In this document: piece by piece, positions 8,220 through 15,676 of the stretch
Layout: the number at the start of each line of letters is the position of its first letter
Numbering within the stretch: position 1 is the first letter of the stretch
NCBI GenBank assembly: GCA_029879905.1
Contig: JAOUPN010000006.1
Location: 1-38,378, forward strand
DNA: 38,378 nucleotides
Source of the DNA: Nitrospira sp.
GTDB lineage: Bacteria > Nitrospirota > Nitrospiria > Nitrospirales > Nitrospiraceae
Direction: 5' to 3'
Translations under genes and position numbers: made by a program
The notes under the pieces: model-generated
Told to the model about the DNA's origin: nothing
The model's input: only the letters and a program-made list of their open reading frames with translations
Database searches by the model: none

Positions 8220-8576
8220 AAATCTACCCTAATGATGACGAACAGCAGAGTCATTGGGATCTTTGTCGAAAGGGGATATGTAGGAATTTGGAACGTTATG
8301 CAAAATATGGCGGTATAGTCCGATGTTTGAAGAGAGTAGAGGATCCTTGTGGATAGTCAGACCCTTTTCCCTAGAGGTCTTCGGATGTTCTTGTATGTTT
8401 GGCACCAGGATTTAGGGAGAAATTCACCCGCCTTCGCAGGAAGCCACGGCTAAAAGGCCGTGAGGCTCTACGGAGGGCAATGGGTGGTCGAGAGATTGTG
8501 ATGGACAGGGAAACTTTGGGCGTCTGCAGGTCGGGAAGAAAAGGTTGTGGAGGCCAAGTGATATGACGGGGGGTAG
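8220..8576. other. 357-bp spacer between kinase 1 and regulator 2
   Basis: No gene was found. It must hold the promoter of the large kinase (minus strand), but I cannot pick a convincing -35/-10 pair. A hairpin lies at about 8446-8466 (CACGGC, loop TAAAAG, GCCGTG) with a partly matching outer stem. It is not followed by a T-run on either strand, so it is not a clear intrinsic terminator. It sits about 110 bp past the stop of the regulator at 8577 and could be an RNA 3' end or a structured leader. Confidence 0.4.
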
Positions 8577-9239
8577 TTATGCGGGGAAGTACGGATCTTT
8601 GTTCCGCATGAATACGGCCACGGCTTCGGTTCTTCGGCTGACTCCGAGTTTGTCGAAAATATTTGCGAGGTAATTTTTGATGGTTTTCTCGCTAAGAGAA
8701 AGTTCTGCGGCGATCTGTTTATTGGTTTGGCCCTTCGCCAACAGCGGCAAGATGAGGCGCTCTTGCGGGGAGAGTCGACGCATGCCGGGAGGAAGGGACT
8801 CGGGGGATGCCATGGTGCGGATCCAGGAGAAGGCATGTTGAGTGATACGGGGATCGAGGTAACCACGTCCTCCCGCGACCGTGCGGATGGCACGAAGGAG
8901 GTCCGATGTTTTGACGTCTTTTAGAAGGTAGCCATGCGCGCCGCTTCGTATTGCAGCGGATACCATCGTATCTTCCGCATGGCTTGTGAGAAACAACATG
9001 CGAATTGTCGGCGCCGCCTGAATGAGGCGCCTGCAGGCATCCATGCCGGAGCTGTCAGGCAGGTTCATCTCGAGTAGAACAAGATCCGGATGAGTCTCGC
9101 CGACGAGTGCCAGGGCTTCCGCCGTCGTTCTGGATTCGGCTACGACCTCCAGATCCTGTTCCGCTGAGATCAGAGAGCATAGTCCCTTTCGGACCAAGTC
9201 GTGATCGTCAAGAAGAAGAATACGTATGCGCGGCTTCAT
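8577..9239 (-). CDS. NarL/FixJ-type response regulator with Glu at the phospho-acceptor position (pair 2)
   Basis: The 220-residue protein has a receiver (about 5-120) and a LuxR-type HTH (about 153-205: 'LSPQERLILPLLAKGQTNKQIAAEL', 'SEKTIKNYLANIFDKLGVSRRTEAV'). The acidic pair 'LLDDHD', Thr/Ser 'MLFLTSH' and Lys in 'GYLLKDVK' are present. The phosphorylation site reads 'DLVLLEMNLPDSSG': Glu57 (GAG) stands where almost all members, including both neighbouring paralogues, have Asp. Glu at this position cannot take a normal acyl phosphate and often mimics the active state, so the protein may be constitutively active or controlled otherwise. Its ATG overlaps the stop of the kinase upstream by 4 bp (ATGA), as in pair 3. 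Confidence 0.9.
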   Translation of the reverse strand: MKPRIRILLLDDHDLVRKGLCSLISAEQDLEVVAESRTTAEALALVGETHPDLVLLEMNLPDSSGMDACRRLIQAAPTIRMLFLTSHAEDTMVSAAIRSGAHGYLLKDVKTSDLLRAIRTVAGGRGYLDPRITQHAFSWIRTMASPESLPPGMRRLSPQERLILPLLAKGQTNKQIAAELSLSEKTIKNYLANIFDKLGVSRRTEAVAVFMRNKDPYFPA

Positions 9240-10192
9240 ACGGGCGTCAGCATGGGTTCCAATGAGAATTCGACGCTGATCTGCGTGCCATGACCTTTCT
9301 CGGACTGAATGCGCACAGCTCCACCGATTCGTTTCGCCCGGGACTCGATCGTGACGAATCCATAGCCACGTGACCGGCCGTCTTTCGGAGTAAATCCGTT
9401 GCCGTCGTCACTGATATGGAGACGGATTTTCGATCCGCGCCGACGGATAGAAACGACGGCATGATCGGCTTGCGCATGGCGAACACAGTTGCAGAGGGCT
9501 TCCCTGATGATATTGAGAAGCTCTCGCTCTTCATCGCGAGTCAACACTTCAAGCGCGGTGCGTTGAAGGTCCAAGGTGATTCGGACATGGCCGATGTCGT
9601 CATAGATGGATTTAAGAGCCTCGAGGTCGGTTTTGAGGCAGGAGTCCTTGATCACGCCGGAATTAATTCCAGTGATCATTTGCCTGATTTCGCCGATCAG
9701 TTGGTTGATTTGACCGGTAATGTCTGCCGAAGAATGTGTGGTACTTGTGGCGTGGTGTGCGTTGGCGATCAGGGGAACCTGCAGGTTCGACATGATTGCA
9801 TACAGTGATTGAAGAATGCAGTCGTGAAGGTCTTGCCCGATTCGAGACCGGTCTTCCAAAAGCGCACTCAACTGTTGTTCCATGGCTACGAGGGTAGGGG
9901 CGGGATGTGCCCTGCTTGCCTTCGTATAAAGTGTATGTGATGCAATCGCTTTTTGAACCGGTTGCGGATACCTCCCCCATTGAGGGCGAGGAGCAGGTGA
10001 GAGGGGGTGTCGAAATCCATCGAGAATTTTGAGCTTCCTTATTTCTTTTCTCACGTGTGCGCCCTCCGCTCTTCTTGAAAACGTGTTCACATATTGCCGT
10101 CCGCAATTCATGTCGGCGACCGCAAGGTATCTCTTCGAATGCCGGCCATATCGTGCCTTGCTCCCAGCTTGTGACACAGATGGCATCAGCAA
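9236..10192 (-). CDS. short soluble DegS/NarX-type histidine kinase (pair 2)
   Basis: From about residue 104 this is a minimal HisKA_3 kinase: 'SRIGQDLHDCILQSLYAI' with phospho-His123, then N-box 'IREALCNCVRHAQA', G1 'SDDGNGFTP' and a G2-like 'SRGYGFVTIESRA'. No sensor domain or membrane helix precedes it. The ORF track starts at TTG 10192, but the first 100 residues are low-complexity and include a stretch from a CCTC-rich intergenic-type repeat (about 9970-10015), so translation may really start at ATG 9883, giving about 215 residues. Neither start has a strong ribosome site. It overlaps regulator 2 by 4 bp and resembles the kinase of pair 3, suggesting tandem duplication. It may receive signals through partner proteins. 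Confidence 0.8.
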   Translation of the reverse strand: MLMPSVSQAGSKARYGRHSKRYLAVADMNCGRQYVNTFSRRAEGAHVRKEIRKLKILDGFRHPLSPAPRPQWGRYPQPVQKAIASHTLYTKASRAHPAPTLVAMEQQLSALLEDRSRIGQDLHDCILQSLYAIMSNLQVPLIANAHHATSTTHSSADITGQINQLIGEIRQMITGINSGVIKDSCLKTDLEALKSIYDDIGHVRITLDLQRTALEVLTRDEERELLNIIREALCNCVRHAQADHAVVSIRRRGSKIRLHISDDGNGFTPKDGRSRGYGFVTIESRAKRIGGAVRIQSEKGHGTQISVEFSLEPMLTPV

Positions 10193-10325
10193 TTGCTATG
10201 CCAGTCAGGGCCATGTTCCCTGCCTAGGATTGAAATAATTCTCCTGTGTTTCTTGATAGTTGTGCCATATGCACCATAGAGCCTTGTGCCGATTACCCCA
10301 ATGGAGAGGTAAGAGACCTCCCAAG

Positions 10326-10365
10326 TGAATCCAATGGATTCAGGCTGAATCCAATTGGATTCAGC
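10326..10365. promoter_or_regulatory. two tandem palindromes, candidate operator upstream of kinase/regulator pair 2
   Basis: TGAATCCAATGGATTCA (10326-10342) is an 8-bp dyad around one base. Starting 20 bp further on is a longer perfect palindrome, CTGAATCCAATTGGATTCAG (10345-10364), extended by one more G/C pair to 22 bp (10344-10365). The 20-bp period is close to two helical turns, as expected for two protein dimers on one face of the helix. The pair lies in the 231-bp gap between the stop of regulator 3 (10424) and the kinase of pair 2. A terminator is unlikely because neither side has a T-run. The bound factor is unknown; one of the adjacent LuxR/NarL-type HTH proteins is a reasonable guess. 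Confidence 0.6.
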
Positions 10366-10423
10366 GTTGTGTTGTTATTTCCCATGAGATGTCTGGTTAG
10401 AACGAATATATGGATGGCGGTCG

Positions 10424-11116
10424 TTAAGAATCATTCCGTGTTTTTTGACCGCCGAATGTGCCGGTCGACTGGTTTTCATTGATAAACCACGCTACGGCTT
10501 CGGAGCGCCGCTTCACTTGAATCTTGGTGAAAATGTTCGAAAGATAGTTCTTAATCGTTTTATCGCTCAAGTTCAGCTGAACAGCGATTTCTTTGTTTGT
10601 TTTACCTTCAGCCAGCAGAGGCATAATCAGACGTTCTTGCCGAGACAGTTTGCCAAGCCCTTGCGCCTGGTCACTCAGCAGAGAGTTGGATGTGACCCAG
10701 TTGAGTGTCTTTTGGGTGATACGTGGGTCAAGATAACCGCGTCCACCGGCGACGGTGTGGATTGCCCGCAAGAGTTCATCCATTCTCACGTCTTTGAGGA
10801 TGTAGCCGTGGGCCCCGCTCTGTAGGGCGGCGATGACGGTCGCGTCCTCGGAGTGGCCGGTCAAGACGAGGATGCGAGGCTTCGGCACGACCGATAGGAG
10901 TTTTCTGCATATGTCCATTCCGGATGTGTCCGGGAGCTGCAAGTCAAGTAAAACCAAGCGGGGGTGCATGTGTTGAACCAATTCCAATGCCTGAGCGGCC
11001 GTTCCGGCTTCGCCGACAATGGCCAAGTCCTCTTCGCGACCGAGAAATGTGCGTAGCCCTTCACGAACAATCTCATGGTCATCGACGAGGACGATGCGGA
11101 TTGGTGTACGGTTCAT
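10424..11116 (-). CDS. NarL/FixJ-type response regulator (pair 3)
   Basis: The 230-residue protein has an intact receiver (about 5-122): 'LVDDHE', phospho-Asp58 in 'LVLLDLQLPDTSG', 'ILVLTGH' and Lys in 'GYILKDVR'. The HTH domain (about 155-210) reads 'LSRQERLIMPLLAEGKTNKEIAVQL' and 'SDKTIKNYLSNIFTKIQVKRRSEAV'. It is close to regulator 2 across both domains, including 'AVAGGRGYLDPRIT'-like linker sequence, so the two probably arose by duplication. The start ATG overlaps the stop of the kinase at 11113-12012 by 4 bp, so the two are very likely a cognate pair translated together. Target genes are unknown; the neighbouring quorum-sensing genes are candidates by position only. Confidence 0.9.
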   Translation of the reverse strand: MNRTPIRIVLVDDHEIVREGLRTFLGREEDLAIVGEAGTAAQALELVQHMHPRLVLLDLQLPDTSGMDICRKLLSVVPKPRILVLTGHSEDATVIAALQSGAHGYILKDVRMDELLRAIHTVAGGRGYLDPRITQKTLNWVTSNSLLSDQAQGLGKLSRQERLIMPLLAEGKTNKEIAVQLNLSDKTIKNYLSNIFTKIQVKRRSEAVAWFINENQSTGTFGGQKTRNDS

Positions 11117-12012
11117 GCGTTCGTCGGGATCAATGGTAATGCGAAATCAACAGAAATTGCCGTGCCTCGCCCGAGGAGGGAACGGACCTGCAGTGTTCCT
11201 CCCAGCTTTCTTGCACGTATGCGCATATTCCTCAGTCCATAGCCTTGGCCGCTGTTTTCCGTCGGTGTGAATCCTTTCCCATCATCGGTGATACGGACGC
11301 ACATCGTTGTGCCGTTCGAACGAATGGCAACGGTGACCTGTGTCGCCTCGGCGTGGCGTGCGCAATTGCTGAGCGCTTCTCGTGTGATATTCAGCAGCTC
11401 CGAACGCTCTTTTGTGCTCAGGGCTTTCACGGCTGTGGGTTGCAGGTCCAAGTCGACGCGAAGGCGGCCGGATTGTTGATAGGTTTCTTGCAGGCACACC
11501 AACTCTTCAGACAGGTCGAAATCTTCGATCATGCCGGAATCCAACGAGGTAATCATTCCGCGCACCTCTTGGATGACGTGGTGCAATTGCTCAACGAGAT
11601 GGTCCTGGCTCCGCTGAGGGTTTCGGGGATGAGGATGCTCCGTGCTCCGTGCAATCTCAAGATTGATGCCGATCGCGTACAGTGACTGCAGGACGCTATC
11701 GTGCAGATCACGCTCTATACGGGTTCTGTCTTGGACCAGACCGTGTATCCGTTGTTCAATAGATTGCACGGCGGTGATCAAGATTTCCTCTCCGAACAGT
11801 TCTTCGTCTGAGTGTGAGGATACTTCGGGCTGAGCTGTGCAGAGGGCTTTTCCTGCAGGGTGGTCACAGTCCTGTATCGAGTATGATCGGACGGGCCATG
11901 ATCTTCGCAATTTCTTGATAGGTAGAGAGTTCTCTCTCTTTCTTGTCACCTCTGTGTCCCCCCTCCCTCCCCCTCTCTCGATCCGATGATATGAGGCAAT
12001 GTGAGGACGCAA
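11113..12012 (-). CDS. short soluble DegS/NarX-type histidine kinase (pair 3)
   Basis: The core from about residue 78 is a HisKA_3 kinase: coiled coil, 'RTRIERDLHDSVLQSLYAIGINLEIA' with phospho-His104, N-box 'LNITREALSNCARHAEA', G1 'TDDGKGFTP' and 'GYGLRNMRIRARKLGG'. There is no recognisable sensor domain and no membrane helix. The ORF track start is TTG 12012 without a good ribosome site. The first 30 or so residues are encoded by a GGGAGG-rich stretch that looks non-coding, so a start further in (for example the GTG near residue 22) is possible. The gene is divergent from luxI; the 5' regions share a gap of about 200 bp that contains the lux-box-like palindrome. Confidence 0.82.
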   Translation of the reverse strand: MRPHIASYHRIERGGGRGDTEVTRKRENSLPIKKLRRSWPVRSYSIQDCDHPAGKALCTAQPEVSSHSDEELFGEEILITAVQSIEQRIHGLVQDRTRIERDLHDSVLQSLYAIGINLEIARSTEHPHPRNPQRSQDHLVEQLHHVIQEVRGMITSLDSGMIEDFDLSEELVCLQETYQQSGRLRVDLDLQPTAVKALSTKERSELLNITREALSNCARHAEATQVTVAIRSNGTTMCVRITDDGKGFTPTENSGQGYGLRNMRIRARKLGGTLQVRSLLGRGTAISVDFALPLIPTNA

Positions 12013-12057
12013 GGGGAATCAGCGAAATCCTCACCATTTAATAGTCTACTCCTAGGC

Positions 12058-12070
12058 AACTCTACGAGTT
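12058..12070. promoter_or_regulatory. small dyad AACTC-TAC-GAGTT in the kinase 3 / luxI divergent region
   Basis: This 13-bp inverted repeat lies about 46 bp upstream of the annotated start of kinase 3 and about 170 bp upstream of luxI. It is short and could occur by chance. It is noted as a possible operator for the minus-strand kinase promoter. Confidence 0.25.
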
Positions 12071-12120
12071 CTAAAGCGTCCTATAGATAGCTTTATTCAT
12101 ACGCGTGTGCGGCCCTCGCC

Positions 12121-12146
12121 GTCACCTGGCGGTTCCGCCAGGTGAC
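12121..12146. promoter_or_regulatory. lux-box-like palindrome upstream of luxI
   Basis: Two perfect 12-bp arms (GTCACCTGGCGG / CCGCCAGGTGAC) are separated by TT. The central 20 bp, ACCTGGCGGTTCCGCCAGGT, fits the general lux-box form NNCT-N12-AGNN and shares both ACCTG and CAGGT ends with the Vibrio fischeri lux box. It ends 85 bp before the luxI ATG. A weak -10 (CATTTA at about 12169-12174) would put the dyad centre near -45, close to the -42.5 typical of LuxR-activated class II promoters. It also lies about 110 bp upstream of kinase 3 on the other strand. No T-run follows, which argues against a terminator. Confidence 0.75.
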
Positions 12147-12228
12147 CCTCTGGCAGGCAGGATGGAACCATTTAGCCGAATCATTAGACACCCGGCTCTA
12201 GATGGACCACTGCCAAAAGGAGGTAGTC

Positions 12229-12987
12229 ATGGAAGGGATTGCAGTAGGAGAGGAAACGCTCATTGAGTTCGGCGAGGAGGGGTTTGTCGTCAAGACGCTA
12301 ACAGAAGAGAACGAATTGGGGCAGGCGTATCACTTGAGGCACCGGGTGTTTGCAGAACGTTTAAAATGGGTACCTGAACGATCTAATCGGCTGGAGGAAG
12401 ATGTCTATGATGCATGGAGTACGTCGATCGGGGTATTTTCCGGCGATGCAAGATTGTTAGGGCTGGTGAGGATGACTCATGCCCCGGTCCCTTTCATGAT
12501 GGAGAGTGAATTCAGTGCTTGCCTGGTGGGAAGACATCGTATCCGGAAAGAACCTGATACGGCCGAGATTACGAGATTGGCAGTCGATCCGGCCATTGCC
12601 GATCGAGGTCTCTCTGCGCGCCTGATGAAAATGATTTTCAAGGGAATGTACCGATGGTGTGTTGCTCACGGTGTTCGCTATACCTACATGGTTGTGGAGC
12701 ACAAGCTGTTGCGTGTCGTACAGCGGATGGGGTGGCCATGTCGGGCGATAGGAGAGCCTGTTGCATTGCCACCGGCTAAAGTTCTCTCTATCGGAGGCTT
12801 GCTTGATCTGGACGAATTTCGTACGCAGGCGTCGATCTGTCGTCCTGCGATGTTGGACTGGCTGACGACAACATGCGCGGCTTCTTTGCCACAAAGGTCG
12901 GACTTGGATCCGCATCACGACCTCACGCCGGTCGACGAATGTACGGATTTGGTGGATGCTCGGTGTTTGGTAGGCACTTCGCAGTAG
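12229..12987 (+). CDS. luxI: LuxI-family acyl-homoserine lactone synthase
   Basis: I choose ATG 12229 over 12202 because AAGGAGGT lies just upstream; this gives 252 residues. All eight residues conserved in LuxI/EsaI enzymes are present at the right spacing: Arg37, Phe41 and Trp47 ('RHRVFAERLKW'), Asp58 and Asp61 ('EEDVYD'), Arg81 ('LVRM'), Glu113 and Arg116 ('AEITRLAV'). It should form an acyl-homoserine lactone from S-adenosylmethionine and an acyl carrier. The protein is longer than the usual 190-220 residues, with a polar tail from about residue 205 that I cannot assign. A perfect lux-box-like dyad lies upstream, and a LuxR gene is convergent downstream, so positive autoregulation is likely. 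The acyl chain cannot be read from sequence alone. Confidence 0.88.
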   Translation: MEGIAVGEETLIEFGEEGFVVKTLTEENELGQAYHLRHRVFAERLKWVPERSNRLEEDVYDAWSTSIGVFSGDARLLGLVRMTHAPVPFMMESEFSACLVGRHRIRKEPDTAEITRLAVDPAIADRGLSARLMKMIFKGMYRWCVAHGVRYTYMVVEHKLLRVVQRMGWPCRAIGEPVALPPAKVLSIGGLLDLDEFRTQASICRPAMLDWLTTTCAASLPQRSDLDPHHDLTPVDECTDLVDARCLVGTSQ

Positions 12988-13146
12988 GAACTGCTCTGAT
13001 CATTGAAATGTCCGGTAATAATATAGGTATACTCTCGTTATGGGTTAAAGTCAGGCAAGCCCGGTCGGAGATGTGACAGGATGGTGTTGGTAAAATGGGA
13101 ACTTGTATCCGCGCACAGGGCCAGTTTTTGTGCCGAGGCAGGGGGG

Positions 13147-13971
13147 CTAACCGGTAGACGGTAAACCATGAAGCGCAGGAAGACCGTGTTCCATAGCCGT
13201 TGCAACGGCCTGAGAGCGTGACGTGACTTCTAGCTTGGTAAAGATACTTTCAATGTGGAATCGTATCGTTCGCTCACTGACCCCAAGAATTTTCCCGATT
13301 TCCCAATTGGTTTTTCCATTTTTCATCCAATTGAGGATCGTGACTTCTCTTGAGGATAGCTCATTGATACAGCGATCCATCTTCGGAGTGGAATGAGGCG
13401 TTACCCTCAGCAGGGCCATGTGGATGTAGTAACCAAAGTATTCCACGAGAGGGAGGAGCCGACCTCCATCAAGCGCATGTTCGCTGGCAAATGAACAGAA
13501 GGTGGCCAGTCCGCACGCGTGGTCAACGGAACCGGTTGTGATGCCGTCGCAGAGGCCGAATTGATGTGCTGCGTCCAGAAAAGCTTGTTCTTTTTCAGAA
13601 GGCAGGGGTTGATGCTGATAAATCGCTTGCCAATGCTGGGTCCCGGAAGCATGTAAGGCTGATTTGAATACCGGGTCGACATCCGCGAATCCGTTTTTCC
13701 AGTATCGGTACAGCCATTCATCGGGATAGCTGGCATTGATGACATTGTTGAATCCGGAAAATGCTCCATCCTTGCCAAGGTGAACGAGTCCCCCTAAGGA
13801 TTTCGTGAAAGAAAAGTAATTCTGAAAGAGCATCAATGCCTCACGCACATCTTCAGGATCCTCTGCGTGCATGGTGCAATGCGCAACTTCAAGAAAGTAT
13901 TCGCATTCAAGCTTGGACAAGTTGGTGAAGATGTTCCGTGGGAAAGGCCGTTTTGGGGATGGAGGAGCCAT
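13147..13971 (-). CDS. luxR: LuxR-type quorum-sensing regulator (autoinducer-binding domain + HTH)
   Basis: ATG 13971 is preceded by GGAGG at the right distance, so I prefer it to 14010; this gives 274 residues. The autoinducer-binding domain carries the TraR/LuxR signature at exact relative spacing: Trp86, Tyr90, Asp99, Pro100, Trp114 (TraR W57, Y61, D70, P71, W85), then Gly139 in 'HQFGLCDG'. The C-terminal HTH (about 205-260) has 'LSSREVTILNWMKNGKTNWEIGKIL' and 'SERTIRFHIESIFTKLEV', with the Glu, Leu and Gly typical of LuxR DNA-binding domains. It is convergent with luxI, with 159 bp between the stops, and most likely its cognate receptor acting at the dyad at 12121-12146. No similar dyad is seen in front of luxR itself. 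Confidence 0.9.
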   Translation of the reverse strand: MAPPSPKRPFPRNIFTNLSKLECEYFLEVAHCTMHAEDPEDVREALMLFQNYFSFTKSLGGLVHLGKDGAFSGFNNVINASYPDEWLYRYWKNGFADVDPVFKSALHASGTQHWQAIYQHQPLPSEKEQAFLDAAHQFGLCDGITTGSVDHACGLATFCSFASEHALDGGRLLPLVEYFGYYIHMALLRVTPHSTPKMDRCINELSSREVTILNWMKNGKTNWEIGKILGVSERTIRFHIESIFTKLEVTSRSQAVATAMEHGLPALHGLPSTG

Positions 13972-14154
13972 AGTATAACCTCCAGGAGGCAATAAGCGTT
14001 CCTGTACCATAGTGGGAACTCTTCCGATAAATCAAGATGGAAGCATAAGAATTCGGATGGCATTCGCAAATACTTCCTGTCCGTTCTTGCTTCAGAGAGG
14101 GGAGGACGCATATATACATACACTTGAAAGTAGAATGGCACAGCCGAATGGCTC

Positions 14155-15549
14155 ATGAATCAGAGGACAGACCGCCTGATGGCCGGATGGCGTAATTGCA
14201 GTGTCGTCGTGGTGCTTGCCCTATGGCTGTGTCTTCTGAGCCCGGTCTATGTATCTGCGCAAGCCTTTCGATTTCAGCCGCAAGGGGCACGCGCGGCAGG
14301 ACAGGGGAATGCGTTTGCTGCAGAGGCCGACGATGCCTCGGCTATTCACTACAACCCTGCAGGATTGAGTCATGTCCCAGGGGTTCAAAGTGTAATCGGA
14401 TCCACTGTGCTCGGAGGATTCAGTGAGTTCAAGGGGCTGAATGGCTCCGCGACTCAGGGTGACTTCAATAGCAGTATCAACTGGCCCCCTCCGAGTAATT
14501 TCTACGTCAGCGCCAATCTTGGATCTATTGGGTCGCCTGCCCTGTCAGCGGTCACGGTTGGGGTCGGGCTCCTGTCACCCTTCGGCTTAAATGCCCACTA
14601 TCCGACCGATGGTCCCTTCAAGACGGTTGTGACGTCGGCAGCGCTTCCGTTGATCGATATCAAGCCAACGATTGCCTATGCCATCAGTAAGGACTTATCA
14701 ATAGGCGTCAGTGCCGATATCTATACCTTTGCCAGCTTCCTCGGTGAGGGACATGCGGAGCAAAAACAGATAAGTGCGGGAACCTTCGGTCTTCCACCCG
14801 GCGCATCCCTTGAATTCAACGGAAAGGGAACCGGAGCGGGGGCTACCGCCAGTATACTGTACTCCCCGCTGAAAAATGCGAACGATTTGCCGATTCTGTC
14901 TCTCGGACTCGTATATCGGAGCCGGGCGGTCGTTCCCTTGAACGGTGGGCTCCTGGTCAACGGAACGAAGGTTGCCGAGGCCTCTACGGACCTTGTGTTG
15001 CCGCACATGGTGACCGGAGCGGTAGCCGTCTGGCCTGTGCGAACCCGTGAAAGAGAGTGGAAAGTCGAACTCGATGTCGAGTATGTGGGATGGAGCGCAA
15101 ATAGGGACCTTGACATCCGACTCTCAAATGGGGGGAGGATTCCGCAGCCGCAACAGTGGAAGGATGTTCCGGTGATTGCGGTCGGGACCGAGTATAAGTG
15201 GTTGAATCCGGTATGGTTGCCTCAGTGGGAAGTCGCTGTTCGGTCGGGCTATACACATACGCAAAGCCCGATCCCAGATCGGACGTTCAGACCGCCGACT
15301 ATTTCCTTAGCGGCGCACACGTTGTCTTTCGGGGTCGGGTTGTTGTGTAGGGATTCAGGACGGTTTTTAGGTCTGATCCCCTGCAGTGGAGAGTCGGTCT
15401 TGTGGCCGAAAGGGATCGGACTGGATGTGGCCTATCAGGAATGGTTTTACGAATCACGCACCATCGTTGATAGTCCCAATCCAGTCCTCAAGGGAACCTA
15501 CGATGCGGTCATACATCTCGGGGCGTTCAGCTTCCGCTTTCTCTTCTGA
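14155..15549 (+). CDS. OmpP1/FadL/TodX-family outer-membrane channel
   Basis: The 464-residue protein has a signal peptide (hydrophobic 'VVVVLALWLCLLSPVYVSAQA', cleavage near residue 36). The mature N-terminus 'FRFQPQGARAAGQGNAFAAEADDASAIHYNPAGLS' is the hallmark of FadL-type proteins, whose N-terminal plug starts this way. The rest alternates in the manner of an outer-membrane beta-barrel and ends in 'FSFRFLF', a typical C-terminal aromatic strand. The family moves hydrophobic molecules such as long-chain fatty acids across the outer membrane. The gene is divergent from luxR with 183 bp between starts. FadL proteins have been implicated in uptake of long-chain acyl-homoserine lactones in rhizobia, so a link to the adjacent signal system is possible but only inferred. 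The ribosome site is weak; ATG 14179 is an alternative. Confidence 0.88.
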   Translation: MNQRTDRLMAGWRNCSVVVVLALWLCLLSPVYVSAQAFRFQPQGARAAGQGNAFAAEADDASAIHYNPAGLSHVPGVQSVIGSTVLGGFSEFKGLNGSATQGDFNSSINWPPPSNFYVSANLGSIGSPALSAVTVGVGLLSPFGLNAHYPTDGPFKTVVTSAALPLIDIKPTIAYAISKDLSIGVSADIYTFASFLGEGHAEQKQISAGTFGLPPGASLEFNGKGTGAGATASILYSPLKNANDLPILSLGLVYRSRAVVPLNGGLLVNGTKVAEASTDLVLPHMVTGAVAVWPVRTREREWKVELDVEYVGWSANRDLDIRLSNGGRIPQPQQWKDVPVIAVGTEYKWLNPVWLPQWEVAVRSGYTHTQSPIPDRTFRPPTISLAAHTLSFGVGLLCRDSGRFLGLIPCSGESVLWPKGIGLDVAYQEWFYESRTIVDSPNPVLKGTYDAVIHLGAFSFRFLF

Positions 15550-15676
15550 CAGAGTGTTGGCCAAGCCGGCTTGTGCTGGTGTCGTGCTTCATTCATCCGG
15601 TGCACGGACCGTTTGCCCTGAGTCCATCGAAGAGCTCACCGCGAACGAAATATGCGGGAACGCATGGGTCATGACA

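Noticed and set aside
8395-8490. Possible c-di-GMP-I (GEMM) riboswitch around the hairpin CACGGC-TAAAAG-GCCGTG
   Set aside because: A few words resemble the class, but the conserved GCAAA and GACGCAAAG elements are absent and no plus-strand gene follows, so no riboswitch is called.
9663-10214. ORF 9663-10214 as an alternative gene in front of kinase 2
   Set aside because: It overlaps the conserved HisKA_3 region of kinase 2 in another frame and shows no family pattern.
10029-10238. Plus-strand ORFs over the kinase 2 5' region
   Set aside because: They lie antisense to the kinase upstream region and lack ribosome sites and recognisable domains.
12121-12146. Intrinsic terminator at the GTCACCTGGCGG palindrome
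   Set aside because: No T-run on either strand and no gene ends here; the flanking genes are divergent, so an operator is more likely.
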